This document shows positions 17,035 to 26,828 of a stretch of 64,000 bases of DNA, in pieces; the stretch's first letter is position 1, and each line of letters opens with the position of its first letter. A program made the position numbers and the translations under genes. A model generated the notes under the pieces. The model was given only the letters and a program-made list of their open reading frames with translations, searched no databases and was not told where the DNA came from. The stretch is from Candidatus Flexifilum affinis (lineage in GTDB: Bacteria > Chloroflexota > Anaerolineae > Aggregatilineales > Phototrophicaceae). The stretch covers positions 142,964 through 206,963 of the forward strand of contig JADJPJ010000017.1 in NCBI GenBank assembly GCA_016713325.1, in the 5' to 3' direction.

Positions 17035-17445
17035 ATGAGCATCCGCTACACCGCTTCACTGGAGGGCATCACCGCCGAGCACCTGCGCGGCGGCTTTTTT
17101 GAAGGTTGGTCCAGACCGCTGACGCCGGAGCAGCATCTGCGCACGCTCCAGGGGTGTTCCGGCTGTGTGCTGGCCATCGACAAGGACAGCGGCGCGGTCG
17201 TCGGCTATATCACCATGCTGACCGACGGCGTGCTGTCGGCCTTCATCCCGAACATTGAGGTGCTGCCTGCTTACCGGGGCGCCGGCGTGGGCAGTGAGCT
17301 TTTCCGACGCATGCTGGACCAGCTCGCCGCTATCCCGAATGTCGACCTGATGTGCGATGAATCGGTGAAGCCGTTCTACGCCCGCTTTGGTATGGTGCCC
17401 CTGGGCGGCATGGCCTTCCGCCGGACTGAGATCGATCTACCATGA
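17035..17445 (+). CDS. GNAT-family N-acetyltransferase
   Basis: The 136-residue protein is a compact GNAT domain. Beta strands VVGYITMLTDGVLSAFIPNI and EVLPAYRGAGVGSELFRRML contain the acetyl-CoA pyrophosphate-binding motif (RGAGVG). CDESVKPFYARFGM is the typical C-terminal beta-bulge and helix. It transfers an acetyl group from acetyl-CoA to an unknown amine. GGGAG precedes ATG 17035. The next small gene starts 17 bases after its stop, so the two may form an operon. Confidence 0.85.
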   Translation: MSIRYTASLEGITAEHLRGGFFEGWSRPLTPEQHLRTLQGCSGCVLAIDKDSGAVVGYITMLTDGVLSAFIPNIEVLPAYRGAGVGSELFRRMLDQLAAIPNVDLMCDESVKPFYARFGMVPLGGMAFRRTEIDLP

Positions 17446-17462
17446 ATGGACGAATCTGAACT

Positions 17463-17819
17463 ATGGCGCTGAATTCTTTCGGGGCGATCTTCGCCTTTGC
17501 CATTGACCTGGAAACGAAACTGCGCGACTACTATGCCTCTGCCGGTGAACCCGATTCGGCCGCGGCCTGCGAAAAGCGCCGCACCAATCTGGAGCGCGTG
17601 CGACGCGAGAACGTGACCGAAATCAAGCTGGAGCCGATCGAAGGGTTGGACGAGGCGAACTATGCGCTGGAGCTGGCCGACACGACGGAGACCGGCTGGC
17701 GCGCCAACCACGCCGCCGCCGCGCGTTTCTACGAAGACACGGCGCCGAAGATCAATGTTCGCGAGGCGCAGCGGGCGCTGGAACGCTGCGCCAAACAGCA
17801 CCTCGCGCTGACAATCTAA
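17463..17819 (+). CDS. Small helical hypothetical protein
   Basis: The 118-residue protein is predicted to be almost entirely alpha-helical (FGAIFAFAIDLETKLRDYYA, AACEKRRTNLERVRREN, LERCAKQHLALTI at the end). The pattern suggests a four-helix, ferritin-like bundle, but no metal-ligand ExxH pair is evident, so no enzymatic role is claimed. It sits 17 bases after the GNAT gene on the same strand and its reading frame is well supported by codon use. Confidence 0.65.
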   Translation: MALNSFGAIFAFAIDLETKLRDYYASAGEPDSAAACEKRRTNLERVRRENVTEIKLEPIEGLDEANYALELADTTETGWRANHAAAARFYEDTAPKINVREAQRALERCAKQHLALTI

Positions 17820-17870
17820 CCGGTTCTTTGCCACAGGCGTCTGTCGAGGCGCCTCTCGACTCCCGTACTC

Positions 17871-18671
17871 TCAGCGTTCGAAGGCCATGTTGCATTCGTA
17901 AGCAGTGGCCATGACCTGAAAACCGAGCTTCTCCACGATCGGGCGGCTCATCGGGCTGGCGTCGATGGTGAGATAGCGAATGCCGCAGCGGATCGCCTCC
18001 TGGGCGCGGACGGCCAGCAGCGCCGTGTAAAGCCCGCGCCCACGGTAAGCTTCCAGCGTCGAGCCGCCCCACAGACCGGCAAAGGCGCTGCCTTCATGGA
18101 CGTCCATCCGCGCCGTACTCACCGGCATTCTGTCGATGTAGGCTACATAGAGACGGATCGTCTCCGGGCTGTCACGTAAGTTGTTTTCCAGCATCCGACG
18201 CATGAACCCATCGGCACTCCAGTCGTTCCCCTCATTCCACACCGGGACCTGTACCGCTGCCACATCGTCAAGATCTGCCGGATCAGTGATGCGCCGGATG
18301 TCGTGCGTCACTGGCCGGCGCAGTTTTTCCGGCAGATCGGCCAGATCGAGGACGCAAATGGCATCGGCGGGGAGCTCCGGGACGAAGCCGTGCCGCTCCA
18401 ACCGCTGGAGCAGGTCCGGCGGCTGATCGTAGTCGAAACATTTCCACTCCAGATTCTCGATGGTGGTCTGCGAGCGGAAGTATTCGATCTCCGCCGCAAT
18501 GACGGAATCGGCGTTGGTTTCGCTGAGGGTCGAGTGAATAACCGCGGCCACACCCAGTGAATCGTCAATCAACCGGACCGTGTGGTCGGTTCTGATCAGC
18601 CGGGTGCCGGTATCCTGATTGTTGATCCGCGTTTGCAGATCGTAGAGGCTGCGCACCTCTGACATGTTCAT
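17871..18671 (-). CDS. GNAT-family N-acetyltransferase (two-domain length)
   Basis: At 266 residues it is about twice a single GNAT domain. The C-terminal half has the catalytic-type fold: STARMDVHEGSAFAGLWGGS, then AYRGRGLYTALLAVRAQEAI containing the RGRGLY acetyl-CoA motif, and YLTIDASPMSRPIVEKLGFQ. The N-terminal half looks like a degenerate GNAT or substrate domain. The acceptor is unknown. ATG 18671 overlaps the stop of the upstream membrane-protein gene by four bases (ATGA), which indicates translational coupling; a second ATG two codons in is possible. Confidence 0.82.
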   Translation of the reverse strand: MNMSEVRSLYDLQTRINNQDTGTRLIRTDHTVRLIDDSLGVAAVIHSTLSETNADSVIAAEIEYFRSQTTIENLEWKCFDYDQPPDLLQRLERHGFVPELPADAICVLDLADLPEKLRRPVTHDIRRITDPADLDDVAAVQVPVWNEGNDWSADGFMRRMLENNLRDSPETIRLYVAYIDRMPVSTARMDVHEGSAFAGLWGGSTLEAYRGRGLYTALLAVRAQEAIRCGIRYLTIDASPMSRPIVEKLGFQVMATAYECNMAFER

Positions 18672-20968
18672 GAGTCCCCTCCCTCCAATCGCAGAATTAT
18701 TCGATCGACCATGATCGCCAGGGTGCGATCGTCTTCACCCAGGCCGGCCTCGCGCGGCGTGAGGCGATCATCGAAGGCCAAAGCGATGTTCACCCGCTCG
18801 GCCGCTGAACTCTCGCCCTCCAGTTCGAAGGCGAAGGCGTAATCACGCAGCGCATCCGGCGCTATGGTGACCGGGGCGCCCACTGGAGAACCGTCGATTA
18901 GCAGGGTCACGGCGCGCGGCTCGTGGAAGGCCTGCCCCGTCACGGTGAGCGAGTAGGCTCCTGGAGCCAGGGTCGCGAAGACCGCCGCCGTTTCTGCTGC
19001 ACCTGCCCAGCGGATGGTGGTGTCGAAAATCGCTTCAGGATAGTACCAGCCCGGCCCCAGGAAGGGAATTTCACTGTCTCCCCCAAGGTTGATGACAATG
19101 GAGGCGGCATTGTCGCCAGAGCCAGGATTGATCCCGCAGCCGCTGTCCAGCGCCGTCGGCGACTTCCAACAGACCATATCGTTGGGGGACAGCGACCCAC
19201 AGCCATCGGGGTGCGAAGTTGTGCGATAGGCCACCAGATCGCCTTCAGTGGCAGCCCAGCACACCAGGTCGGGATGGGCGTTGAAGAAGGTGATGATCTC
19301 GTTAATGGCCGACTGGTCCGGCGCGATCAGGTCGCGGTGGATGACGAAATAGCCGATCGGCCAGTCCGCGATGCGCTGGCGCATCTGCGCTTCGACCGTC
19401 TCCGGCTCCAGGAAGCGGCGCTGACCGAGCCATGCCAGCATCGGGTCGTCGGTGTTCATGTAGAAGTAGCGGTAGGTCGGCACACGCGAGATATGGCCGT
19501 TGACCATGCGCTTGCCGTGGAACGTGCCGTAGTACTGAAGCTCGGCAAAGCGAGCGTCGCCGGCGATGCCCTCTCCGGAGGCGCCGCCGGTGGGGATTTC
19601 CAAGATCACGTAGTCATAAGGTTCGGCGGCGATGCGCTCGTAGAAAGCATAAGGCCGAGGGAGCGGCTGCACCGGCATGGGTTCCAGGATGCGCGAGTCG
19701 GCGAGGACGAGCAGAAACAGAAGTGTCGGCACGAGCCGCGCCCACGGGCCGCGCAGTCGGTTGTTGAACACGCCCAACGCAAACACCGCTGCCGGGATCA
19801 GGAAGACGGGCAGGAAGCGCTCCGGGTAGCGAACCATGCCGCCGAACAGATCATGCAGCGCCTTGTACGGCAGCGAAATGACCGCGTCGCCGATCTGGAT
19901 GTCCGGGCCGGCGGACAGGATGAGCGGGATGGGGATCATCAGCAACCAGAGGGCGGGCGGGGCGGGCGGAAGGAGAAGCGTTTTGGATGCTCCGTTGGGC
20001 GGTCCTGCGGAGTCGGCGGTTGTAGGGACACGCTTCTGCGTGTCCGACATACGCCACCAAACCATCATTCCGACAATGACCATCGGCAGCAGGGCGCTCC
20101 CCACCGAGACACCCGCCTCGCAGCGGGTGACGTAGCAGACCGGAAACTCGATATCCACGGCGCGCTCGGCCGGCGTCGGAGACAGGCCGGTGCGGTCGAA
20201 GCGGATCGCCTCGTCCAGCGGTCCAACGGCCGCGCCCAGCCCAAGGCCGATCGCGATGGCGACCGACCCGGCGAGGACCAGGATCGGAATGCGGCGCGGT
20301 GTCCGCCACAGCGTCCACAGCGCGTAGGGCACGATCAGCGGCGCCACAAAGAGCGGCATTTGCAGATCGGTGAGGATCATCCCCCAGATGGCTGCACCCA
20401 GCGCCAGCACCCAACCCCACAGGCGCGCGCCTGTGCTGGCGGCCAGGCGCTTCCAGGTGAGCAGGGCGACCGGCAGCCAGAACCAGGCCATCAGGTTGAT
20501 CAGCGTCCAGCGGGCGCTGGTGGTCATCAGCGTCATGGTTTCCAGCATGGCCGCGCCGACCAGCGCCCACCGCGGCGCGATGCCCTCGTCACGCAGCAGC
20601 AGATAGAGAGAGAAACCTGTCAGGGTGTAGCCGGCCACCAAGACGACGGTCATAGCCACGGCGGTGCCGGCCAGCGGATCGATCAGCGCCCACAGCGGGT
20701 ACCACAGCGGCGTGAGCGGGTGCAGCGCGAGGCTGGAGGTCTGCGGGGCGAAGACGTAGTTCGTCTCGTAGACGTTCAGGCCGCTGGTCAGCGCGTGGCG
20801 CATCCACCATTCATTCCAGTGGTAATGGAAGTAATCGGTCACGACCGGAACGATGTCGGTCGTGACGTGATCCGGCAGGTGGAAGATCGGGTTGTAAAGC
20901 GCGAGGAGGGCCAGCAGCAGGCAGGCGGCCAACGCCAGCAGGTCGGGATGCCGTAAGTGTCGTCTCAT
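18668..20968 (-). CDS. Large polytopic membrane protein, GT-C/YfhO-like, with C-terminal soluble domain
   Basis: The 766-residue protein has about 11-12 hydrophobic segments in the first 430 residues (starting LLALAACLLLALLALYNPIF) and a soluble C-terminal part of about 330 residues. An early external loop with THDV-like acidic residues (DHVTTDIVPVVTDYFHYHW) and the general layout recall GT-C glycosyltransferases and YfhO-like proteins that act on lipid-linked sugars, but no diagnostic motif proves this. The end (from LAPGAYSLTVTGQAF) looks like a carbohydrate-binding-type beta sandwich. A cytoplasmic or periplasmic loop (MSDTQKRVPTTADSAGPPNG) is encoded by an inserted REP-like palindrome. 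It overlaps the GNAT gene start by four bases. Confidence 0.7.
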   Translation of the reverse strand: MRRHLRHPDLLALAACLLLALLALYNPIFHLPDHVTTDIVPVVTDYFHYHWNEWWMRHALTSGLNVYETNYVFAPQTSSLALHPLTPLWYPLWALIDPLAGTAVAMTVVLVAGYTLTGFSLYLLLRDEGIAPRWALVGAAMLETMTLMTTSARWTLINLMAWFWLPVALLTWKRLAASTGARLWGWVLALGAAIWGMILTDLQMPLFVAPLIVPYALWTLWRTPRRIPILVLAGSVAIAIGLGLGAAVGPLDEAIRFDRTGLSPTPAERAVDIEFPVCYVTRCEAGVSVGSALLPMVIVGMMVWWRMSDTQKRVPTTADSAGPPNGASKTLLLPPAPPALWLLMIPIPLILSAGPDIQIGDAVISLPYKALHDLFGGMVRYPERFLPVFLIPAAVFALGVFNNRLRGPWARLVPTLLFLLVLADSRILEPMPVQPLPRPYAFYERIAAEPYDYVILEIPTGGASGEGIAGDARFAELQYYGTFHGKRMVNGHISRVPTYRYFYMNTDDPMLAWLGQRRFLEPETVEAQMRQRIADWPIGYFVIHRDLIAPDQSAINEIITFFNAHPDLVCWAATEGDLVAYRTTSHPDGCGSLSPNDMVCWKSPTALDSGCGINPGSGDNAASIVINLGGDSEIPFLGPGWYYPEAIFDTTIRWAGAAETAAVFATLAPGAYSLTVTGQAFHEPRAVTLLIDGSPVGAPVTIAPDALRDYAFAFELEGESSAAERVNIALAFDDRLTPREAGLGEDDRTLAIMVDRIILRLEGGDS
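20021..20050. repeat. REP-like palindrome inside a coding region
   Basis: GGACACGC (20026-20033) and GCGTGTCC (20038-20045) flank a TTCT loop, preceded by TGTAG. The design (GTAGGGAC...arm, 2-4 base loop, arm) matches the elements at 34.6 and 35.5 kb, but here the element lies within the membrane-protein gene and keeps its frame. Confidence 0.65.
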
Positions 20969-21084
20969 GCCTGCCAGTATATCCCGGTCTGCGGCGGATG
21001 TGAGGTGCGACCGACCAGAAGCAGTGTTACACTAATCTTGAAACTTACACTTTGGAGTTCGCGGCGTAACGAAAGGGATTCGCA

Positions 21085-22090
21085 ATGGAATTTGCCATTA
21101 CGTTCAAGGGGGACATCGACCCGAAGCGCACGGTGAACCTTGCCCGCATGGCGGAGCAGGCCGGGTTCACCACTGCCTGGTTTTTTGATTCGCATGTGTT
21201 GTGGCGCGAATGCTACGTCACGATGGCGATGTGTATGGAACACACCTCGACTATGCGCTTCGGTCCCTGCGTGACCAACCCCGGCGTGCGCGACTGGTCG
21301 GTAGCGGCCAGCCTGTTTGGAACGCTGGCGCTCCAGAGCGGCGGGCGTTTCGATATGGGGCTGGGTCGCGGCGACAGTTCGCGGCGCGTGCTGGGCCGCA
21401 AGCCGGAGACGGTGGAGACGATGGTGTCCTTCGCCGATTCGGTGAAACGCATGATCCGCGGCGAGGCGGTCAAATACAGCGAGGACTATGCTGAGGTCCA
21501 GTTCCCCTGGACGAATGGCTATGAGCTGCCGGTGTGGATCGCCGCCTATGGTCCGAAGGCACTGGCCGCTGCCGGGACGCACGCCGACGGTCTGATCATT
21601 CAACTGGCGGATCCCTGGCTGGTCAAGTGGTTCGCCGACCAGGCGAAAGACGCGGGCGCGGCCAGCCGGCAAGGATATGTCCGGCTTCAAGGTGATGTCG
21701 GCGGCGCCGGTGTGGGTTGGCGACATGGACACTTCACGCGAACAGACGCGCTGGTTCCCGGCGATGGTCGGCAACCATGTGGCCGATCTGGTCGAGCGGT
21801 ACGGACGTGAAGGCGGCATGGTGCCGCAGCGCCTGACCGAGTACATCGAAGGGCGCAAGGGCTACGACTACCGCCACCACGCGGACAAGGACGCCGATCA
21901 CCTGGGCTTCATCAAGGAAGACATCATCGACAGTTTCGGCATCCTGGGTTCGGTCGAGCAGCACGTCGAAAAGCTGAAGGAACTGGAATCCCTGGGTGTG
22001 ACGCAGTTCAACATCTACCTGATGTGCGGCGAAGAAGAGCGGATGATCGAGGAATACGCGCAGCATGTGCTGCCGAAGTTCAAGAAGTAA
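21085..22090 (+). CDS. LLM-class F420/flavin-dependent oxidoreductase, one frameshift
   Basis: Reading 21085 to about 21668 in one frame and from there to 22090 in the next gives about 334 residues of a luciferase-like TIM-barrel enzyme: NLARMAEQAGFTTAWFFDSH, MGLGRGDSSRRVLGRKPETV, VWIAAYGPKALAAAGTHADG, then MSGFKVMSAAPVWVG and FGILGSVEQHVEKLKELESL. Dropping one A in the stretch GCGGCCAGCCGG near 21664 restores the frame. The gene lies close to dihydropyrimidinase, a pairing I recall for a pyrimidine-degradation subgroup of this family, so it may act on a related substrate. The cofactor could be F420 or FMN. Because both halves are otherwise intact, a consensus error is as likely as a true mutation. 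Confidence 0.82.
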
Positions 22091-22097
22091 AGTAGAA

Positions 22098-22107
22098 AGT
22101 ACTGAGT
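22098..22107 (+). repeat. ACTGAGT-type repeat, left copy
   Basis: AGTACTGAGT at 22098-22107 is the inverted copy of ACTCAGTACT at 22973-22982. Both lie in runs built from TACTGAG/TGCTGAG-like units, and together they bracket the four-helix-bundle gene and the G/C-only segment. Confidence 0.55.
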
Positions 22108-22111
22108 GCTG

Positions 22112-22539
<428 letters not shown>

Positions 22540-22577
22540 CCCCCCCGCCGCCAGGACTGGGGAGTGAAGCCGCTGCG

Positions 22578-22943
22578 ATGAGCATTGCCGAGCGCTTCGA
22601 GGATTTGATCGCATGGCAGAAGGCACGAGAGCTGACCAGAAACATCTATGAGATTACTCGCAGGGATGCTTTCAGACGCGACTTCGGACTTTCCAGCCAG
22701 CTACAGCGCGCGGCAGTGTCGATCATGTCGAACATCGCAGAAGGCTTTGAACGTGGAAATCCGAGGGAGTTTCATCACTTCGTGGTCATAGCCAAAGCCT
22801 CCTGTGCAGAGGTTCGTTCGCAGCTGTACGTTGCGCTTGATGCAGAGTACATTGCGCCCCAGGAATTCGACATGCTCTTGGCACAGGCAACAGAGGTTGG
22901 ACGCATCCTGGGAGGATTACGGGCATCGCTCGATCGCAAGTAG
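22578..22943 (+). CDS. Four-helix-bundle protein (23S rRNA intervening-sequence-protein family)
   Basis: The 121-residue protein matches the IVP/S23 family: a first helix FEDLIAWQKARELTRNIYEI, then DFGLSSQLQRAAVSIMSNIA followed by EGFERGN, REFHHFVVIAKASCAEVRSQ, and a last helix EVGRILGGLRASL. These small proteins form pentamers of helix bundles and were first seen inside 23S rRNA intervening sequences; free-standing copies like this one are common and have no known function. The start is ATG 22578, just after the artefactual segment, so the true upstream context is uncertain. Flanking ACTCAGTACT-type repeats suggest a mobile or repeatedly copied unit. Confidence 0.85.
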   Translation: MSIAERFEDLIAWQKARELTRNIYEITRRDAFRRDFGLSSQLQRAAVSIMSNIAEGFERGNPREFHHFVVIAKASCAEVRSQLYVALDAEYIAPQEFDMLLAQATEVGRILGGLRASLDRK

Positions 22944-22970
22944 TGCTTTAATGAGGCTGCCCAAAGCCCT

Positions 22971-23000
22971 TTACTCAGTACTCAGCACTTTTTACTCAGT
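22971..23000 (+). repeat. ACTCAGTACT-type repeat cluster, right copy
   Basis: Consecutive ACTCAGTACTCAGCACTTT and ACTCAG units at 22973-22999 form the right flank of the four-helix-bundle gene; ACTCAGTACT here is the inverse of 22098-22107. It lies 32 bases before the dihydropyrimidinase start. Confidence 0.55.
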
Positions 23001-23031
23001 CCTAGACTACGAATTACCTGGGAGGATTGAC

Positions 23032-24507
23032 ATGGGAACACTCTTCAAGGGCGGGACGATTGTCACCGCCAGCGACATGGTGGTGGCGGATGTCCTGGTC
23101 GAAGGCGAAACGATTGTGACCCTCGGGCAGGACCTGCCGGCCGTCGGCCATCAGGTCGTGGACTGCACGGGCAAGTACCTGCTGCCCGGCGGCATCGACG
23201 TGCACACGCACCTCGATCTGCCGTTTGGCGGCACCTACAGCAACGACGATTTCGACACCGGCCACAAGGCGGCGGCCTTCGGCGGCACGACGATGCACAT
23301 CGACTTCGTCAACCAGCCGCGCGGCGGCAGCCTGCACGATGGGTTGAAGATCTGGCGGGAGAAGGCGAAGCCGGCGCAAATCGACTACGCCTTCCACATG
23401 ATCATCAGCGACCTGCGTGACGACGTGATGGACGAGATCCCGTCCATGCTTGACGAGGGCATTACCAGCCTCAAGCTGTTCATGGCCTACAAGGGCGTCT
23501 TCCAGATCGACGACCGTACGCTCTACCGGGCGATGAAGGTGGCCGCGGAGCACGGCATGATCATCATGGTCCATGCCGAAAACGGCGACATCGAGGAGCA
23601 GCTCCGCCTCGAGCTTCTGGCCGAGGGTAAGACCGACCCGATCTGGCACTACTCGTCGCGCCCGCCGGAGATCGAAGGCGAGGCGACCAACCGCGCCGTC
23701 GTCATGTCCGGCATGACCGGCTGTCCGCTCTACGTCGTGCACATGACCTGCGAGCCGTCGATCGCGGCGCTGCGCCGTGGGCGGGCGCTCGGCTACCCGG
23801 TCATGGGCGAGTCCTGCGTGCAGTACTTCCACATCACCCGCGACCAACACCTGGGTGCGCCGGGCTTCGAGGGCGCCAAGTACGTCTGCTCGCCGCCGGT
23901 GCGCAACCCGGAGCACCACGCCGTGCTGTGGAGCGCGCTGCGCGACAGCACCCTCCAGGTGGTCAGCACCGATCACTGCGACTTCTGGTACGAGGGCGGC
24001 GTCGGACCCTGGCAGGAGTGGGCGGCGGCGCACAACGGCGGCGACTGGGCGGCGTTTGAGGCGCAGGACCCGACCTACCGCCGTCCGGGCAAGGAACTGG
24101 GTAAGGGCAACTTCGCCAGGATCCCCAACGGCCTGCCGGCCATCGAGGACCGCATGATGGTGATGTGGCACCTGGGCGTGAACGGCGGCAAGATTTCGCC
24201 GTCGCGCTTCGTGGAACTGCACTGCACCAACCCGGCGCGCATCTTCGGCATGTACCCGCGCAAGGGCACGATCGCCGTCGGCGCCGATGCCGACATCGCC
24301 GTGTGGGACCCGAACAAGACGAAGGTCCTCAGCGCCAAGTCGCACCACATGCGCTGCGACTACAACATGTTCGAGGGCATGGAGGTCAAGGGCGTGCCGG
24401 TGATGGTCTACCAGCGCGGCGCCAAGCTGGTCGATGGCGACCAGTGGTTTGGCAAGAACGGCTCGGGCCAGTACGTTGCGCGCCAGCCGCACGCGCCGGT
24501 AATCTAG
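23032..24507 (+). CDS. hydA: Dihydropyrimidinase / hydantoinase
   Basis: The 491-residue cyclic amidohydrolase starts with the usual small barrel (TLFKGGTIVTASDMVVADVL). It carries the metal-binding HxH in GGIDVHTHLDLPFGG, the carbamylated Lys in SLKLFMAYKGVFQ, the metal His in MVHAENGD and in VVHMTCEPS, and the catalytic Asp in VVSTDHCDF. It opens the ring of 5,6-dihydrouracil or dihydrothymine, the second step of reductive pyrimidine breakdown, or hydrolyses hydantoins. GGGAGGA precedes ATG 23032. A strong terminator follows. The next-door LLM oxidoreductase suggests a pyrimidine-degradation locus, although beta-ureidopropionase is not in the window. Confidence 0.93.
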   Translation: MGTLFKGGTIVTASDMVVADVLVEGETIVTLGQDLPAVGHQVVDCTGKYLLPGGIDVHTHLDLPFGGTYSNDDFDTGHKAAAFGGTTMHIDFVNQPRGGSLHDGLKIWREKAKPAQIDYAFHMIISDLRDDVMDEIPSMLDEGITSLKLFMAYKGVFQIDDRTLYRAMKVAAEHGMIIMVHAENGDIEEQLRLELLAEGKTDPIWHYSSRPPEIEGEATNRAVVMSGMTGCPLYVVHMTCEPSIAALRRGRALGYPVMGESCVQYFHITRDQHLGAPGFEGAKYVCSPPVRNPEHHAVLWSALRDSTLQVVSTDHCDFWYEGGVGPWQEWAAAHNGGDWAAFEAQDPTYRRPGKELGKGNFARIPNGLPAIEDRMMVMWHLGVNGGKISPSRFVELHCTNPARIFGMYPRKGTIAVGADADIAVWDPNKTKVLSAKSHHMRCDYNMFEGMEVKGVPVMVYQRGAKLVDGDQWFGKNGSGQYVARQPHAPVI

Positions 24508-24536
24508 TCCACCCACCGTCTGAGAAAAAAGTCCTG

Positions 24537-24574
24537 AAGCCTGAGCAGTCGATTGCTGCTCAGGCTTTTCTTTA
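24537..24574 (+). terminator. Rho-independent terminator after hydA
   Basis: AAGCCTGAGCAG (24537-24548) and CTGCTCAGGCTT (24556-24567) form a perfect 12-bp stem with a seven-base loop, followed by TTCTTTAC. It lies about 30 bases after the hydA stop. Confidence 0.88.
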
Positions 24575-24668
24575 CTTGACGGCATCGCGTTTGTAGTGGA
24601 TGCTTCTGGAGGATGCTAAGAAGTCATTCTGAAACGCTATAGGGCAATCATAAAGGGCTGACGACATC

Positions 24669-26551
24669 GTGAACCCACTGCGGAAATTCTTTCTTGTCCT
24701 CTCGATGCTCATGGTCAGCATCACCGGCGTGATCATCTACGCGGAAGCCGGTAGTCCGGTTGAGATTCAGCAGCTGGCCGGCCTTGCAGAAGTCCAGCAG
24801 ACGGGCAGTCCGGTCGCATCGGACGACTGCAACGACGCATCGTTTTTCGCGGCGCAGCAGGCCTACGTCGACAGCCTGTCGCCGGCAGGGCCTGGGCCGA
24901 ATTCGCCATCGAGCGAGGCGGCCCGCCGGGCCTTCGCCCAGCGGATCGCCGACTGCTATGCGCAGATCGACGTGAACGAGCTGACCATCGACGATGGTCC
25001 GATCATCCCCTCCGTCCCTCCTCTGCGCGAAGAGCAGTTTGGACCCGAGTACGTTCTGTACGGACGCAAGTGGGGCGCCAATCCCTTCTTCGGCTCGGGA
25101 ACGCCACAGCTCGCCGGCGGCACGGTCTACTGGAGCTACATGCCGAATGGCGTGACCAACACCACTGAGGCCGGCGTGGCCGCCAACACCGCGATCAGCA
25201 GTCTGCCGACGTACCAGGCCTGTTTCCTCGACGAGATTGCCAACGCCTTCGCTGCCTGGCAGGCCGTCAGCAACATCCAGTTCGTCCAGATTGCCGATGC
25301 CGGCACGGGTGCGCCATCCGGCAGCACGGCCGGCTACCAGGGCCACATTCGCGTAGGCGCGCACCCCTTCGACGGCGCATACAATGTGCTGGCCCATGCC
25401 TACTTTCCAACGGCAGGGGCCACGATCGCCGGCGATCTGCACTTCGACATCGCCGAAAACTGGCAGTGTACGCCCGGATCCGGCCGCATCGACATCGGGC
25501 TGGTGGCGCTGCACGAGATTGGCCACTCCATCGGCCTGATGCACGAACCGACCATCCTGGCCGTGATGAATGCGACCTACAACTCGTCGCTCACGACGCT
25601 GCAGAATGACGATATCAATGGCGCGCGCGCCCTCTATGGTAATGTCGGTACGGCCGGCATCAACATCGCCGATTTCCTCTCCGGCCCCTATCCGTCGACG
25701 CGCGTGATCTCCGGCCTGGGGACGAGCATCACCGACGTCAATGTCACGCTGAGCGGCATGTATCATACCTGGCCAAATGACATGGACATCCTGCTGGTCA
25801 GCCCAACGGGCCAGAAGGTCATGCTGATGTCTGATGCGTGCAGCAGCGTGGATCTGGTCAATGCCTCGCTGACTTTCGACGATGCGGCGGCAGCGGCGAT
25901 TGGCACAGGGACGTGCGTGTCGGGAACGTACCGCCCGGCGGATTACGAAGCTGGCGAGACTTTCCCCTCCCCGGCGCCCGCCGGTCCCTATGCGACCACG
26001 CTCACGTCGTTCAATGGCGCGAATCCGAACGGGACGTGGAGCCTGTACGTGTACGACGATGAAGCCGGCGATGGCGGCGGGCTGCTGAACTGGAGCCTGT
26101 CGATCACGGCCTCGAGCGCGGCGACGAACACCCCAACGCCGACGAACACGCCAACCTCTACGCATACGCCAACGAATACTCCCACGGCTACCAGCACGCC
26201 GACCAGTACCCCTACCTACACCTATACGCCATCCAATACGCCGACGTACACCTATACACCGTCAAACACACCGACGTACACCTATACACCATCCAACACG
26301 CCGACGCCGACCATACGCCGTCCAATACACCAACGCCGACCCATACGCCGACGGCGACGCGGGTCTATCTGGTGGGCGACATCAACAAGGACGGGTTCGT
26401 GAATATCGCCGATTTCTCGCTGCTGGCGGCGGCGTTCGGCTCATCGACCGGGGATGCGAATTTCAATCCCGACGCCGACCTGAACAACGATAACGTCGTC
26501 AACATCAGCGATTTCTCGCTGCTGGCCGCCAACTTCGGGCTGAGCAGCTAG
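24669..26551 (+). CDS. Secreted matrixin-like metalloprotease with P-domain and dockerin repeats, one frameshift
   Basis: About 627 residues when joined across one frameshift. An N-terminal signal helix (FFLVLSMLMVSITGVIIYA) precedes a metzincin domain with the zinc site ALHEIGHSIGLMHE. Next is a proprotein-convertase-type P domain (GLGTSITDVNVTLSGMYHTW and ending NGTWSLYVYDD...LNWSLSI), a Thr/Pro/Asn tandem-repeat linker, and two dockerin-type Ca-binding motifs (DINKDGFVNIADFSLLAAAF, DADLNNDNVVNISDFSLLAA). The start is GTG 24669. In the linker a C is missing (ACCATACG where neighbouring repeats have ACCCATACG, near 26312), which would cut off the dockerin; adding it restores the frame to TAG 26549-26551. 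This could be a consensus error or slipped-strand variation in the repeat. A close paralogue follows directly. Confidence 0.85.
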
Positions 26552-26721
26552 CGAAACGCCGCAGACAACGAGACAGACGCTGCTGTCGCAGAGGCACGAA
26601 GCATCGCACCTCCGCGACAGCATTCCCTCCCGGCCCCGGAGTACCTGCGGCCGTGAAAATTGCTATGAACCTTGAGCAAAATATACTGCCGAGACTTCTA
26701 TTAGCTAGACAGTAAAGGATT

Positions 26722-26727
26722 TTGACA
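26722..26727 (+). promoter_or_regulatory. Possible -35 box before the second protease gene
   Basis: A perfect TTGACA occurs at 26722-26727, about 100 bases upstream of the GTG start; 17 bases later only a poor -10 (GATCAT) is present, so this is tentative. Confidence 0.25.
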
Positions 26728-26828
26728 GAGAAGAGTTTGTGAAAGATCATTCAAGAGATTCGTTAGATAGCTACCCTGAACGGTACAGCGCATTGCGGTA
26801 CAGCGCATTGATGAAGGGGTTGCACATC

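Noticed and set aside
18923..20956. Very long open frame on the plus strand, antisense to the membrane-protein gene
   Set aside because: Shadow of a GC-rich gene; Arg/Gly/Gln/His-rich with no hydrophobic pattern, while the minus strand has clear membrane helices.
23014..24585. Minus-strand frame opposite hydA
   Set aside because: Shadow frame of a GC-rich conserved gene; no domain recognisable.
26160..26350. CRISPR-like array
   Set aside because: The spaced repeats are in-frame Thr/Pro/Asn-Tyr codon repeats of the protease linker, with no spacers of CRISPR type.
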